A program made the position numbers and the translations under genes. Source: Symbiodinium natans (lineage: Eukaryota; Sar; Dinophyceae; Suessiales; Symbiodiniaceae). Taken from it: DNA of 64,000 nt. The stretch covers positions 124,001 to 188,000 of the forward strand of contig CAJNDS010002373.1 in NCBI GenBank assembly GCA_905221605.1. The letters run 5' to 3'. Numbering within the stretch: the first letter of the stretch is position 1; every line of letters begins with the position of its first letter. The notes beneath the pieces were generated by a model, which was not told where the DNA came from, did no database searches, and saw only the letters and a list, made by a program, of their open reading frames with translations. Below are positions 40,454-49,800 of the stretch, piece by piece.

Positions 40454-41265
40454 GTTTAGGGATTAAGGGCTTAGGTTTTTGTGGTTGCACCCCCATGGCC
40501 CCTGGGGCCCCCCCCCCTCGTGCTGTGGTTTTAGGGTTGAGGGTAGGGCCTCTAGGGACTTTCGGGTTTCGGCCGTGGGGGGTTTATATTGGGTTTATGG
40601 GTTTGAGGCTTTTTTGGGTTTTTTTTTTTCCCTCCTGCACAGCTGGGGCGAATCCGCGTCGCAGGGCTGCTTCTGAGTACAAGTCGGCTAATCAGATCAG
40701 ACACTTCCGTTAGCGCCGTGGCCAGGGGATAGCCAAACTGAAAAGCAAAAAGTAGTAGCATTGATTTGCAGTATGCTTGTGAATCCGCGGTCCCCCCTCA
40801 ACATACATGCGGAAGCATGGAGGGGCAGAGCTCGCGTGGCGTAGCTCATTTTTGGGAGGTCAACAGCGGGTGCCATGCCACTGCTGGGCGTTAATTCGCC
40901 TGTCTCTGCGTAAGGAGTCTGGCTTTACCTGCCGATGGACTCAGCCCTTGCTCAAGGGGCCTACCACCATGACTCCACCTCCCACACCCACCCTGATACT
41001 GCTCGGGATCTGCTTCCCTTCGGGTAGGCGGGCTTTCGCGCGCTATCCGGTGGCAGTTGCCGGGGCCGTCGCTCATCAGAAGGTCGACCCAGTTCCAGGA
41101 ATAGCGCTGTCCTAAAATTCCCGCACGCAGGTAGCGGTACTTCACTGTTAGTTAGCCACTGGCAGAAAGCATGGGGCTCGGTACCATGCTCAGGGCCCTC
41201 CATCCGGGCGTTGGCAGCGCCCAGATTTTCGATCTCCCGTCTGTTGCCTCTTTGGTGCCCGGTCA

Positions 41266-42093
41266 TCAGACCGGCGGCAGTACTGAGACATACCGTTGCA
41301 CCAGGTCTTGGACGGTTCCTCGATCGTCCCCTTCGGTCTCTGTTATAGCGTCGATAAGGCAGATTAAGTCTTTTCGTGCCAGTTGTGTTTCTGCTGCAAG
41401 CGCTGCGAGCATTGCATCGGCGATCTCTGGGGATGTGTTTGCATTGGCCTTGTCTGCAAGATGCTTGTATACCGCCGTCATGCTCTGCTGGAGCCCGTTA
41501 TCCGATATCATGTAAATCAACTTGAGTTCCCACCACTCATATTTCCTTTTTGTTGTGATGATCGTGTCGTCTTTCAGCTGATGTTGATAAAATCGGAAAA
41601 TGAGTGAATAGAATGGAAACTGTAACGGACACTGCTCACACATCATCATAATGGAGAGCATCTTGGTTGCTGCAGCTGTCAGGAATGGATCGTTCACATT
41701 GAATGTGACGGTAGCGGCAGCGAAGGTCTTCCTCAATTTTGGAAAGCTCCTCATGGCTTTTCCATCCTGGATCGGAACAAAGATGCGGCTGATGTACTCA
41801 ATACGCTGCGATTTGTCGATGAGTTTTTCTGCACTGACACGCCCGGTGCGGTCCTGTGGCTCTAAGCTCATCCCAGCAAGCGTATACATAAACGAGGTCA
41901 TCACACCGAGAGATTCACGGGCATCCTTGTTCTTCTTATCTTTTGTTTCGAACTTCTGAATGAATGCCCACCTAAATCCCTTGACTCTGTCGTCACCCTC
42001 GCCATTGAGGAATTCCGAATCCTCTTTTGTTACATGTTGCCCCTTGGATACTCGAGTGATGGTGTCAGCGAGGCGCTCACACGGAAAACCCAT
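41266..42093 (-). CDS. Unknown protein, about 275 aa
   Basis: A long frame with protein-like composition (TSFMYTLAGMSLEPQDRTG; FVPIQDGKAMRSFPKLRKTF; KYEWWELKLIYMISDNGL). No family recognised and no catalytic motif seen. The frame also runs 7 codons upstream into a poly-A/T repeat; the ATG at 42,093 (MGFPCERLADTI) is the first start outside that repeat. It could be an exon of a larger gene or a mobile-element protein whose 5' part was replaced by the repeat block. Confidence 0.5.
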   Translation of the reverse strand: MGFPCERLADTITRVSKGQHVTKEDSEFLNGEGDDRVKGFRWAFIQKFETKDKKNKDARESLGVMTSFMYTLAGMSLEPQDRTGRVSAEKLIDKSQRIEYISRIFVPIQDGKAMRSFPKLRKTFAAATVTFNVNDPFLTAAATKMLSIMMMCEQCPLQFPFYSLIFRFYQHQLKDDTIITTKRKYEWWELKLIYMISDNGLQQSMTAVYKHLADKANANTSPEIADAMLAALAAETQLARKDLICLIDAITETEGDDRGTVQDLVQRYVSVLPPV

Positions 42094-42094
42094 C

Positions 42095-42290
42095 AAAAAA
42101 AAACTTTTCTCCAATCAAAAAAAAACTTTTCCCGACCAATCTAAAAAAAACTTTCCAAAGATCAAGAAAAAACTTTTTTCCAATCAAAAAAAAACTTTCT
42201 TTCGGTATTTATAAGAGATCTAGAATGAATTTATTCGAGAAGCGGGAATCAAAAAAAAACTTTTTCCTAATCAAAAAAAATCCTTGGTAG
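42095..42290. repeat. Poly-A/T 21-mer repeats, left cluster
   Basis: Six or so copies of a unit reading CAATCAAAAAAAAACTTTT. Inverse-oriented copies lie at 46,731-46,815, so the satellite block between is framed by inverted repeats. Confidence 0.8.
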
Positions 42291-42408
42291 TCTACAAGAG
42301 GTTTTGCCTCTCTTGGACGATACCGCATTCGACGCAAAGATATGTATAGTTTAGTGTGCATGTGTGTATATATATATGTGTATATATGTCTTGGGCGGCA
42401 AAACAGAC

Positions 42409-42913
42409 ACTCCTTTCTGCACGGCTTAAAAAAAGCGGGGGGGTTGGGGGGGGGGGCAGCCCCCCCCCCATTTGCAAACACAATGCCACACAATGTTTTT
42501 CAACTAGTTTCTTGGGCTTTGAAGCACGCTTGGTACGGCTTAAAAAAAGCGGGGGGGTTGGGGGGGGCGCAGCCCCCCCCCCCCCCCATTCAAACAAAAC
42601 ACCCTCTCACATGATGGGCGTCAACAAGTTTCTTGGGCTTTGAAGCACGCTCTGCACGGCTTAAAAAAAGCGGGGGGGTTGGGGGGGGGGCAGCCCCCCC
42701 CCCCCATTTGCAAACACAATGCTCACACGATGTTTTTCAACTAGTTTCTTGGGCTTTGAAGCACGCTTGGTGCGGCTTAAAAGAAGCGGGGGGGTCACGC
42801 TCTGCACGGCTCAAAAAAAAGAGGCGGGGGGTTTGGGGGGGCGCAGCCCCCCCCCCCACTTGCAAACACAATGTTTTTTTCAACTAGTTTCCTGGGCTTT
42901 GAAGCACGCTTGG
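42409..42913. repeat. G-run/C-run satellite, left cluster
   Basis: Four to five units of about 115 bp: GGGCTTTGAAGCACGCTTGG, a run of A, then GGGGGGGTTGGGGGGGG, GCAGCCCCCCCCC, then TTTGCAAACACAATG. The G- and C-runs can pair with each other or form four-stranded structures. Open frames here (SGGVGGGAAPPP) are repeat translations. Confidence 0.85.
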
Positions 42914-43242
42914 TTAGGGTTTAGGGTTTAGGGTTTAGGGTTTAGGGTTTAGGGTTTAGGGTTTAGGGTTTAGGGTTTAGGGTTTAGGGTTTAGGGTTTA
43001 GGGTTTAGGGTTTAGGGTTTAGGGTTTAGGGTTTCGGGGTTAGGGTTTAGGGTTTAGGGTTTAGGGTTTAGGGTTTAGGGTTTAGGGTTTAGGGTTTAGG
43101 GTTTAGGGTTTAGGGTTTAGGGTTTAGGGTTTAGGGTTTAGGGTTTAGGGTTTAGGGTTTAGGGTTTAGGGTTTAGGGGTTTAGGGTTTAGGGTTTAGGG
43201 TTTAGGGTTTAGGGTTTAGGGTTTAGGGTTTAGGGTTTAGGG
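42914..43242. repeat. Long TTTAGGG array
   Basis: About 47 near-perfect TTTAGGG units with two single-base variants. The longest telomere-type array in the window. It joins the satellite at the sequence GCACGCTTGG. Confidence 0.95.
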
Positions 43243-44118
43243 CGTGCCAAACGGGAGCGCGCTTTGGGAGCGCGCGGTAGTCTGCAGACCTACCCACCCC
43301 AAGACCGCCCACTTACAACTCTCAAGAAGTTAAGACCTTTTATTTTTTTTACAAGCCATCACATGAGTCAGCACTCACGCCCTTTTTGGGGATTTCCACA
43401 AGGTGTGTGGACCAGGCGCAAAGCTGCGGCAGACGGAAACGAGGCAGGGTCCGTGAAGACAGCTTGGGTTGGCGCGAAGGGGCTATGAAGGGATGGGACA
43501 GGAACAGACAAAGGCAGTGAGGCTTGGTTGGCGCGAAGGGGCTCCAGCCAGGAAGAACACACAGTGAACAGCTTGGGTTGGGCAGAGCGCTGGTGTGGCG
43601 GATAGCTTGGCTTGGCGCGAAGGGGGTAAGGTGGGGTGCCGGGCCAGGGTCAGGACCAGGCACAAAGTTGCAGCAAACGGAGCAAGGCAATACAGATTGG
43701 GCTGGCGCGAAGGGGCTAAAGCCCCCCGAAAAAGAACACAAACTGGTGCGCGGACAGCTTGGCTTGGCGCAAGGGGGTAAGATGACTCGAACAGGCCGGG
43801 TCAGGGTCAAGGAGTCAGCACTCACGCCCTTTTTGGGGATTTCCACAAGGTTCGTGGACCAGGCGCAAAGCTGCAGCAGACGGAAACGGCAGGAAAGGGG
43901 AGGCTTGGTGCGCGAAGGGGCTCCAGCCAGCAAGAACACACAGTGAACAGCTTGGGTTGGGCAGAGGGCTGGTGTGGCTTGGCGCGAAGGGGGTAAGGTG
44001 GGGTGCCGGGCCAGGGTCAGGACCAGGCACAAAGTTGCAGCAAATGATTGGGTTGGCGCAAAAGGGGCTAAGAGAGCCCCGAAACAGGACACAAACTGGT
44101 GCGCAAGGGGGAAGATGA
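43243..44118. repeat. Partly duplicated GC-rich segment
   Basis: The block around 43,372-43,440 (CAGCACTCACGCCCTTTTTG ...) recurs at 43,812-43,880, and the block 43,523-43,680 recurs at 43,903-44,045. Offsets differ (about 440 and 380 bp), so the copies have been rearranged. No gene recognised; long open frames on both strands are consistent with repetitive GC-rich text. Confidence 0.65.
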
Positions 44119-44425
44119 CTCGAACAGGCCAGGGCCAGGCCAGGGCCAGGGCCAGGGCCAGGGCCAGGGCCAGGGCAGCAGGGCCAGGCCAGGGCCAGGG
44201 CCAGGGCCAGGGCCAGGGCCAGGGCCAGGCCAGGCCAGGCCAGGGCCAGGGCCAGGGCCAGGGCCAGGGCCAGGGCCAGGGCCAGGGCCAGGGCCAGGGC
44301 CAGGGCCAGGGCCAGGGCCAGGGCCAGGGCCAGGGCCAGGGCCAGGGCCAGGGCCAGGGCCAGGGCCAGACCCAGGGCCAGGGTAGGGCCAGGGCCAGGG
44401 CCAGCCAGGGCCAGGGCCAGGCAAG
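44119..44425. repeat. GGCCAG hexamer array
   Basis: About 50 copies of GGCCAG with a few shortened units. Both strands stay open (Gly-Gln and Gly-Pro repeats) because the period is six; this is not evidence of a gene. Confidence 0.92.
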
Positions 44426-44712
44426 AGCCTTGCCTGCCCCAACAAACGGCCCCTGGTCCCCGCAGCCCAGCGGACGGGGGTTGGGGACCCAGGGGTCTCC
44501 AGAGGCCTTCCCAAAGGGTGTGCGCGGACAGCTTGGGGTTTAGGGTAATATAATATACAGTGACTACTGCTGTCTCGGCCTGTGCCTGCCTGGAGGGTAA
44601 GCCTGCCTGGAGGCCAGCTCGGTCGCCCGCCTGGGGCTCCCTCGCAGGGTCTCACTGAGCGCTCGACCAGCGCCCGCCTACCCCAAAAGACAAGAGAGTG
44701 GGGTGGCGGGCG

Positions 44713-44849
44713 GGTTTAGGGTTTAGGGTTAGGGTTTAGGGTTTAGGGTTTAGGGTTTAGGGTTTAGGGTTTAGGGTTTAGGGTTTAGGGTTTAGGGTTT
44801 AGGGTTTAGGGTTTAGGGTTTAGGGTTTAGGGTTTAGGGTTTAGGGTTT
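44713..44849. repeat. TTTAGGG array
   Basis: About 19 units; at its right end the array runs directly into TTTGAAGCACGCTTGG of the satellite. Confidence 0.95.
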
Positions 44850-45585
44850 GAAGCACGCTTGGTACGGCTTAAACAAAGCGGGGGGGGGTTGGGGGGGGGC
44901 GCAGCCCCAGCCCCATTTGCAACACCCTGCTCACATGATGGGTGTCAACAAGTTTCTTGGGCTTTGAAGCACGCTCTGCACGGCTTAAAAAAAAAGCGGG
45001 GGGGTTGGGGGGGGCGCAGTCCCCCCCATTTGCAAACACAATGCACACACGATGTTTTTCAACTAGTTTCTTGGGCTTTGAAGCACGCTTGGTACAGCTT
45101 AAAAGAAGCGGGGGGGTTGGGGGGGGCGCAGCCCCCCCCCATTTGCAAACACAATGCTCACACGATGTTTTTCAACTAGTTTCTTGGGCTTTGAAGCACG
45201 CTTGGTACGGCTTAAAAAAAGCGGGGGGGGTTGGGGGGGGCGCAGCCCCAGCCCCATTTGCAAACACCCTGCTCACATGATGGGTGTCAACAAGTTTCTT
45301 GGGCTTTGAAGCACGCTCTGCACGGCTTCAAAAAAGCGGGGGGTTGGGGGGGGGGGCAGCCCCCCCCCCATTTGCAAACACAATGCTCACACGATGTTTT
45401 TCAACTAGTTTCTTGGGCTTTGAAGCACGCTTGGTGCGGCTTAAAAGAAGCGTGGCGGGGTCACGCTCTGCACGGCTCAAAAAAAAGAGGCGGGGGGGTT
45501 TGGGGGGGCGCAGCCCCCCCCCCCCACTTGCAAACACAATGTTTTTTTTCAACTAGTTTCTTGGGCTTTGAAGCACGCTTGGTTA
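44847..45585. repeat. G-run/C-run satellite, right cluster
   Basis: Six to seven units of the same satellite as 42,409-42,913, including the same variant final unit (GAGGCGGGGGGG... TGTTTTTTTTCAAC). Confidence 0.85.
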
Positions 45586-45940
45586 GGGTTTAGGGTTTAG
45601 GGTTTAGGGTTTAGGGTTTAGGGTTTAGGGTTTAGGGTTTAGGGTTTAGGGTTTAGGGTTTAGGGTTTAGGGTTAAGGTTTAGGTTTTTAGGTGTAGGTT
45701 TATGGTTTTAGGGTTTTAGGGTTTAAGGGTTGATTTAACAGGTTTAGGGTTTAAGGTTCGGGTTCAGGTTCAGGGTTTAGGGTTTAGGTTTAGGGTTTAG
45801 GGTTAGGGTTTAGGGTTTAGGGTTTAGGGTTTAGGGTTTAGGGTTTAGGGTTTAGGGTTTAGGGTTTAGGGTTTAGGGTTTAGGGTTTAGGGTTTAGGGT
45901 TTAGGGTTTAGGGTTTAGGGTTTAGGGTTTAGGGTTTAGG
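45586..45940. repeat. TTTAGGG arrays with a degenerate middle
   Basis: Two good arrays (45,586-45,675 and about 45,777-45,940) separated by about 100 bp of decayed units (TTTAGGTTTTTAGGTG and the like). Confidence 0.9.
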
Positions 45941-45943
45941 CTT

Positions 45944-46056
45944 CCTTCCTTCCTTCTTTCCTTCCTTCCCTCCTTCCTTCCTTTCTGCCTTCCTTCCTTT
46001 GGTCCTTCTTCCTTCCTTCCTTCCTTTCTTCCTGTCTTTCTTTCCTTCTTTCCTTC
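45944..46056. repeat. TTCC microsatellite 1
   Basis: Imperfect TTCC units directly after the TTTAGGG array. Confidence 0.85.
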
Positions 46057-46592
46057 TAAAACCTACAAGAAATAACGCTTTCCTATGAAAATACAGAGGG
46101 AATTACGGCTTTTCGTACGAAAAACCACGAAAATGCATCAAATCCTTTAAAAAATATAGAGGGAATGGTGGTTTTCTTAAGACAAACCAAGAAAATCGAC
46201 AAAAAAAACCAAAAATAGGCCCTCCCCTCAAAACGCTTGGAAACTTTACGGGAGTTTAGGGGCCTCGAGAAACTTAGAAACTTTAGGTGAGTTTAAGGGC
46301 CTCAGATTGCTCAGAGACGTTAAGGGAGTTTAGGGGCCTCAAGAAACCGAGAAACTTTAAGAGGGTTCAGGGGCGTGAAAACACTTCGAGACTTTAAGGG
46401 AGTTTAGGGGCCTCAAAACGCTTAGAGACTAGGGGCATCAGGGAACTTAGAAGCTTTACGTGAGTTTATGGGCCTCAAAACACTTATTAGAGACTTCAAG
46501 GACGGGCCTCAAAACGCCTAGAGACTTCAATGAAGTTTAGGAGCTTCAAGAAACTTAGCAACTTTAAGTTAGTTAAGGTGCCTCAGATTGCT
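46057..46592. repeat. Degenerate tandem repeats (about 42-bp units)
   Basis: From about 46,223 there are roughly nine units of the type AAACTTTAAGGGAGTTTAGG followed by GGCCTCAAAACGCTTAGAG. The preceding 150 bp hold two copies of an ACAGAGGGAAT-containing segment. No gene. Confidence 0.7.
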
Positions 46593-46710
46593 TCCTTCCT
46601 TCCTTCCTTCCTTCCTTCCTTCCTTCCTTCCTTCCTTCCTTGCCCTCCCTCCTTCCTTCCTTCCTTCCTTCCTGCCTTCCGTCCCTCCCTTCCTCCTCCC
46701 TTCCCTCTTG
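46590..46710. repeat. TTCC microsatellite 2
   Basis: Cleaner TTCC array with CCCT interruptions. Confidence 0.88.
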
Positions 46711-46730
46711 TCCTCCTATCTGAAAAAGGA

Positions 46731-46815
46731 AAGTTTTTTTTTGATTGGAGAAAAGTTTTTTTTTGATTGGAAAAAAGTTTTTTCTTGATTGGAAAAAAGT
46801 TTTTTTTTGATTGGC
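46731..46815. repeat. Poly-A/T 21-mer repeats, right cluster
   Basis: Four copies of AAGTTTTTTTTTGATTGGA, the reverse complement of the unit at 42,095-42,290. Confidence 0.85.
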
Positions 46816-46829
46816 ATCCCTGCCGGAAA

Positions 46830-49800
46830 TGCACAGTTGGTTCGTTTGGAGTGTTCAGGATATGGGATCAGCTCATGCCCGATCTATAGACCACGCTGTT
46901 TTCTGCCATGTGCTTTGTGTGCCCCATGAATGTCCTGGTTTATCCAGGTCTCAATACAGCTAACTGTATATATCTGCAGGCTATTGAGCGCCTGTGCCAA
47001 CCCAGAGCTGGCCTTTCGCAGGATCTGCGCTTCCTTTGTGCGTGGAGACCCACATCTTCCTGCAAAGGGCGATGTTGAGGGATCTGCTGCCACAGCTAGA
47101 CCTAAAGAAGCGACTAGGCTATGAACTTCACAGAACCTACTATTGCAGAACACACGCTCTCTCCCTGTCTCTCTCCCGCTCTCTCCTGCTCCCTGCTAAC
47201 CCTGCTTTCGGAATGAGTTTCGAAGCTTGTCTTGTGCAAGGGCGTGCCATCAAAACAAAATCCCGGACTAATGAGTTGGTGGCTTAAGATGTTCCTGTGG
47301 CAGTTGAAAGATCGCCTGTTGAGGCTTGTGCTTCTGCATCGTCACCTCTTAACCTTGTCCCCTGGACCGGCCACTGCCATCAACATGAGCCTTTTTCAGA
47401 ACCTTCGCAGGGCAAACTTTCCAAAGTACGTAAATCCTCTCTGCACAAGAAACATGTTCCCACAAAAACGAATCCTGAGTGCCTCTCGTCCACCTCCTCG
47501 TCCCGGAGGTTCTGCACTGCCCACTGGACACTCTCGGGGTCGGTGAAGGTGATGACCCTGTTGGATCAAAGGACTCACGGATTTCTGCAGGACTTCAGGC
47601 TCTCAAAATTGCCCTTGTTCAATACGGCCTCGGTGGGAAGTCTTGGTGGTTCGTCGAGTTGTTCAAAGATGCGCTCGCTTCGTGTTACTTTTGTGCTCAT
47701 GAGTTTGAGAGCGCTGTCGCCCGTCTTCTTTTTGTCAGGAGGGTCTTGCCGCCTTTCGGGGCTTAGAGGGTGTCTCTGGAGGCATTTCCTGTACGAACCG
47801 GCACTAAGTCTGCATGGCATGTGTAAGTTCTACAGTACCTCGAAGCAACCCCAACGTCCAAAATGTCTCTACTACGAGGAACATGCATGTTGAGGCGAAG
47901 CAACGTCGCCCCAACCACACGATATCGCGCCTTGCCACAGATTACAATCCGAATTTTTGAAGTACAGCTGCGTTAGCCTGCACCCCAAAATACCCCAAAC
48001 CCATCCTAGGCCCGTTTTACCTCTGAACATTAGACTGTACAGGGACGATTGGCTCAGGTCGCTACCCCATGCCGCGGGACTCTCCAGAAGGCTTCTTGAA
48101 TATTCGCACGCCCTTGGGCTGGCGCGGTTTGGGAATATTAAAGGGGCGCGTCCTAAGTTTCTGAAATGTCGGATATGGGCTTGGGTGCTAGCTTAGGATG
48201 GAAGGTTCTGCCTGGAGCGTGGGTGGAAGCTTGGCTGCAGAGAGTGTACTTACAGCTTTGTGCCGGATACGCTGTTCTCTTTAGCACCATGGAGGTACTC
48301 CGATGGCGTGGGAACCGTTCCTGCCCGTAATGTCAGTCAGATTCTTCAGATTCTCTCTTCAAGCAGTGCCCGTGGAACCTGCCGCCAAGTCGCTTCTACC
48401 GTTCCGGCGCGCTCAAAGACCTGCTAGCACCCGGGATCTCATAAAAGAGGGGCTGTGGCCTGATGGGATGCTATGCCGGTTTCTGGGGCTTTTGGGGTTT
48501 GAAGATCAGTGACTTCATTGACTTTCTTGCAGGATTCTTGTGTTTTCGGCCGCCCGGCCCGAAAGACATCAAAAAATCTGAAGCAGGCCCAAAACTCCAA
48601 AAGCATCCATCTGCTGCTCCTCACCGGAGGCAGGCAAACAGCCCCTGAAGAGAAAGTCACGTACAGAAACGCTGTCTGCGGCCATTTCCGTCTTGACATG
48701 TGGGGTGAGGGCTCAGGATCCAGGAGACTTCACAAACCAGAGACTGCAAAGTCCAGCCTCTCTCAAGGTCTCCTCAGTGGTGCCTCATTTCAAAAATATC
48801 CATGAAGCTTGTGGGTCTCGCGTCTCACACTTGTACAGGCCAGAGGGTCAATGGGTTTTTGGGGCTCAGGCATGTTCTGACATGGGACCTCAGATAGTGA
48901 CTCACGGTTGCTTCACGTCGATTCTTAAAGCGACGGGAGATCAAAGCCTGACAGTCAACAACGCCGTGCACACGCAACCACGCAAGCGTGGGCCAGCCCC
49001 AAATAGGAAATGCCTTGCGATGTGAGGACGCCACAGCGACAGACCCTTTGTGCTGATGTCGGGCTTAGGTTTAGCCTCTCTGCTTTTAAAGAGAATCGTC
49101 GGGTTTCTTGATGTTTCTTGCGCCTCAACACCTCAGGGCTGGCCCGGCTTTTTGTGATAGAATGCCAGTGCTAACGATGCTGAGCCTATGACAAACCATG
49201 GAGGCTTGGGTTTACCACTCCCGCGTCCGTTTTGTCTGTCCCCTACGCCGAAGCTACATTACTGCGAAAGACTGCCTTTTTTTAGAGGGCCATGGGGGGG
49301 ATTTTGCCGGCATACTCCAAACAGCGCAACACCACTTCAAGAGCATTCCATGAGACCTCTTCAAAGGTTTAAACTGGCATTTTTTGAACTCAACACACGC
49401 TCCCGCCTAGGGAACAGAGACACTTCTCATTTTTCGATGCGCCCGCGCCCTGAACCGAAAAAACACGCGCGCCTGCCAGAACCCGTAAGCACAAGCTCAG
49501 AAAACCATCATGCCGACCGAGGTGTGTACTGAAAAAAAATCATCCTAAGAAACCGGACAAGCACGACACAGGAAGTTTTGTGCAAGGTGCTGTAGGGCAC
49601 GTTGCTGAAGAAGACCTCTCGGGGCATTTGTGCTGGCATCGGCCTGTGCAGCGGCGGCGCAGTCTGTGATCTTCAGAGTTCTACATAACCTGTATGCCCT
49701 TGACTGCCCCGCTAGCCTGATGTAAACGGATGTACAGATGCACAGCTGTCAACACTCTACATCCAGAACCTGACTCTCAAATTGACTAGTGACCACTCGC

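Noticed and set aside
44119..44425. Long Gly-Gln and Gly-Pro open frames on both strands
   Set aside because: A six-base repeat without stops stays open in all frames; no coding signal beyond the repeat.
42356..45593. Open frames with SGGVGGGAAPPP and SWALKHAW text
   Set aside because: Translations of the G/C-run satellite; they recur with every unit and change frame with run length.
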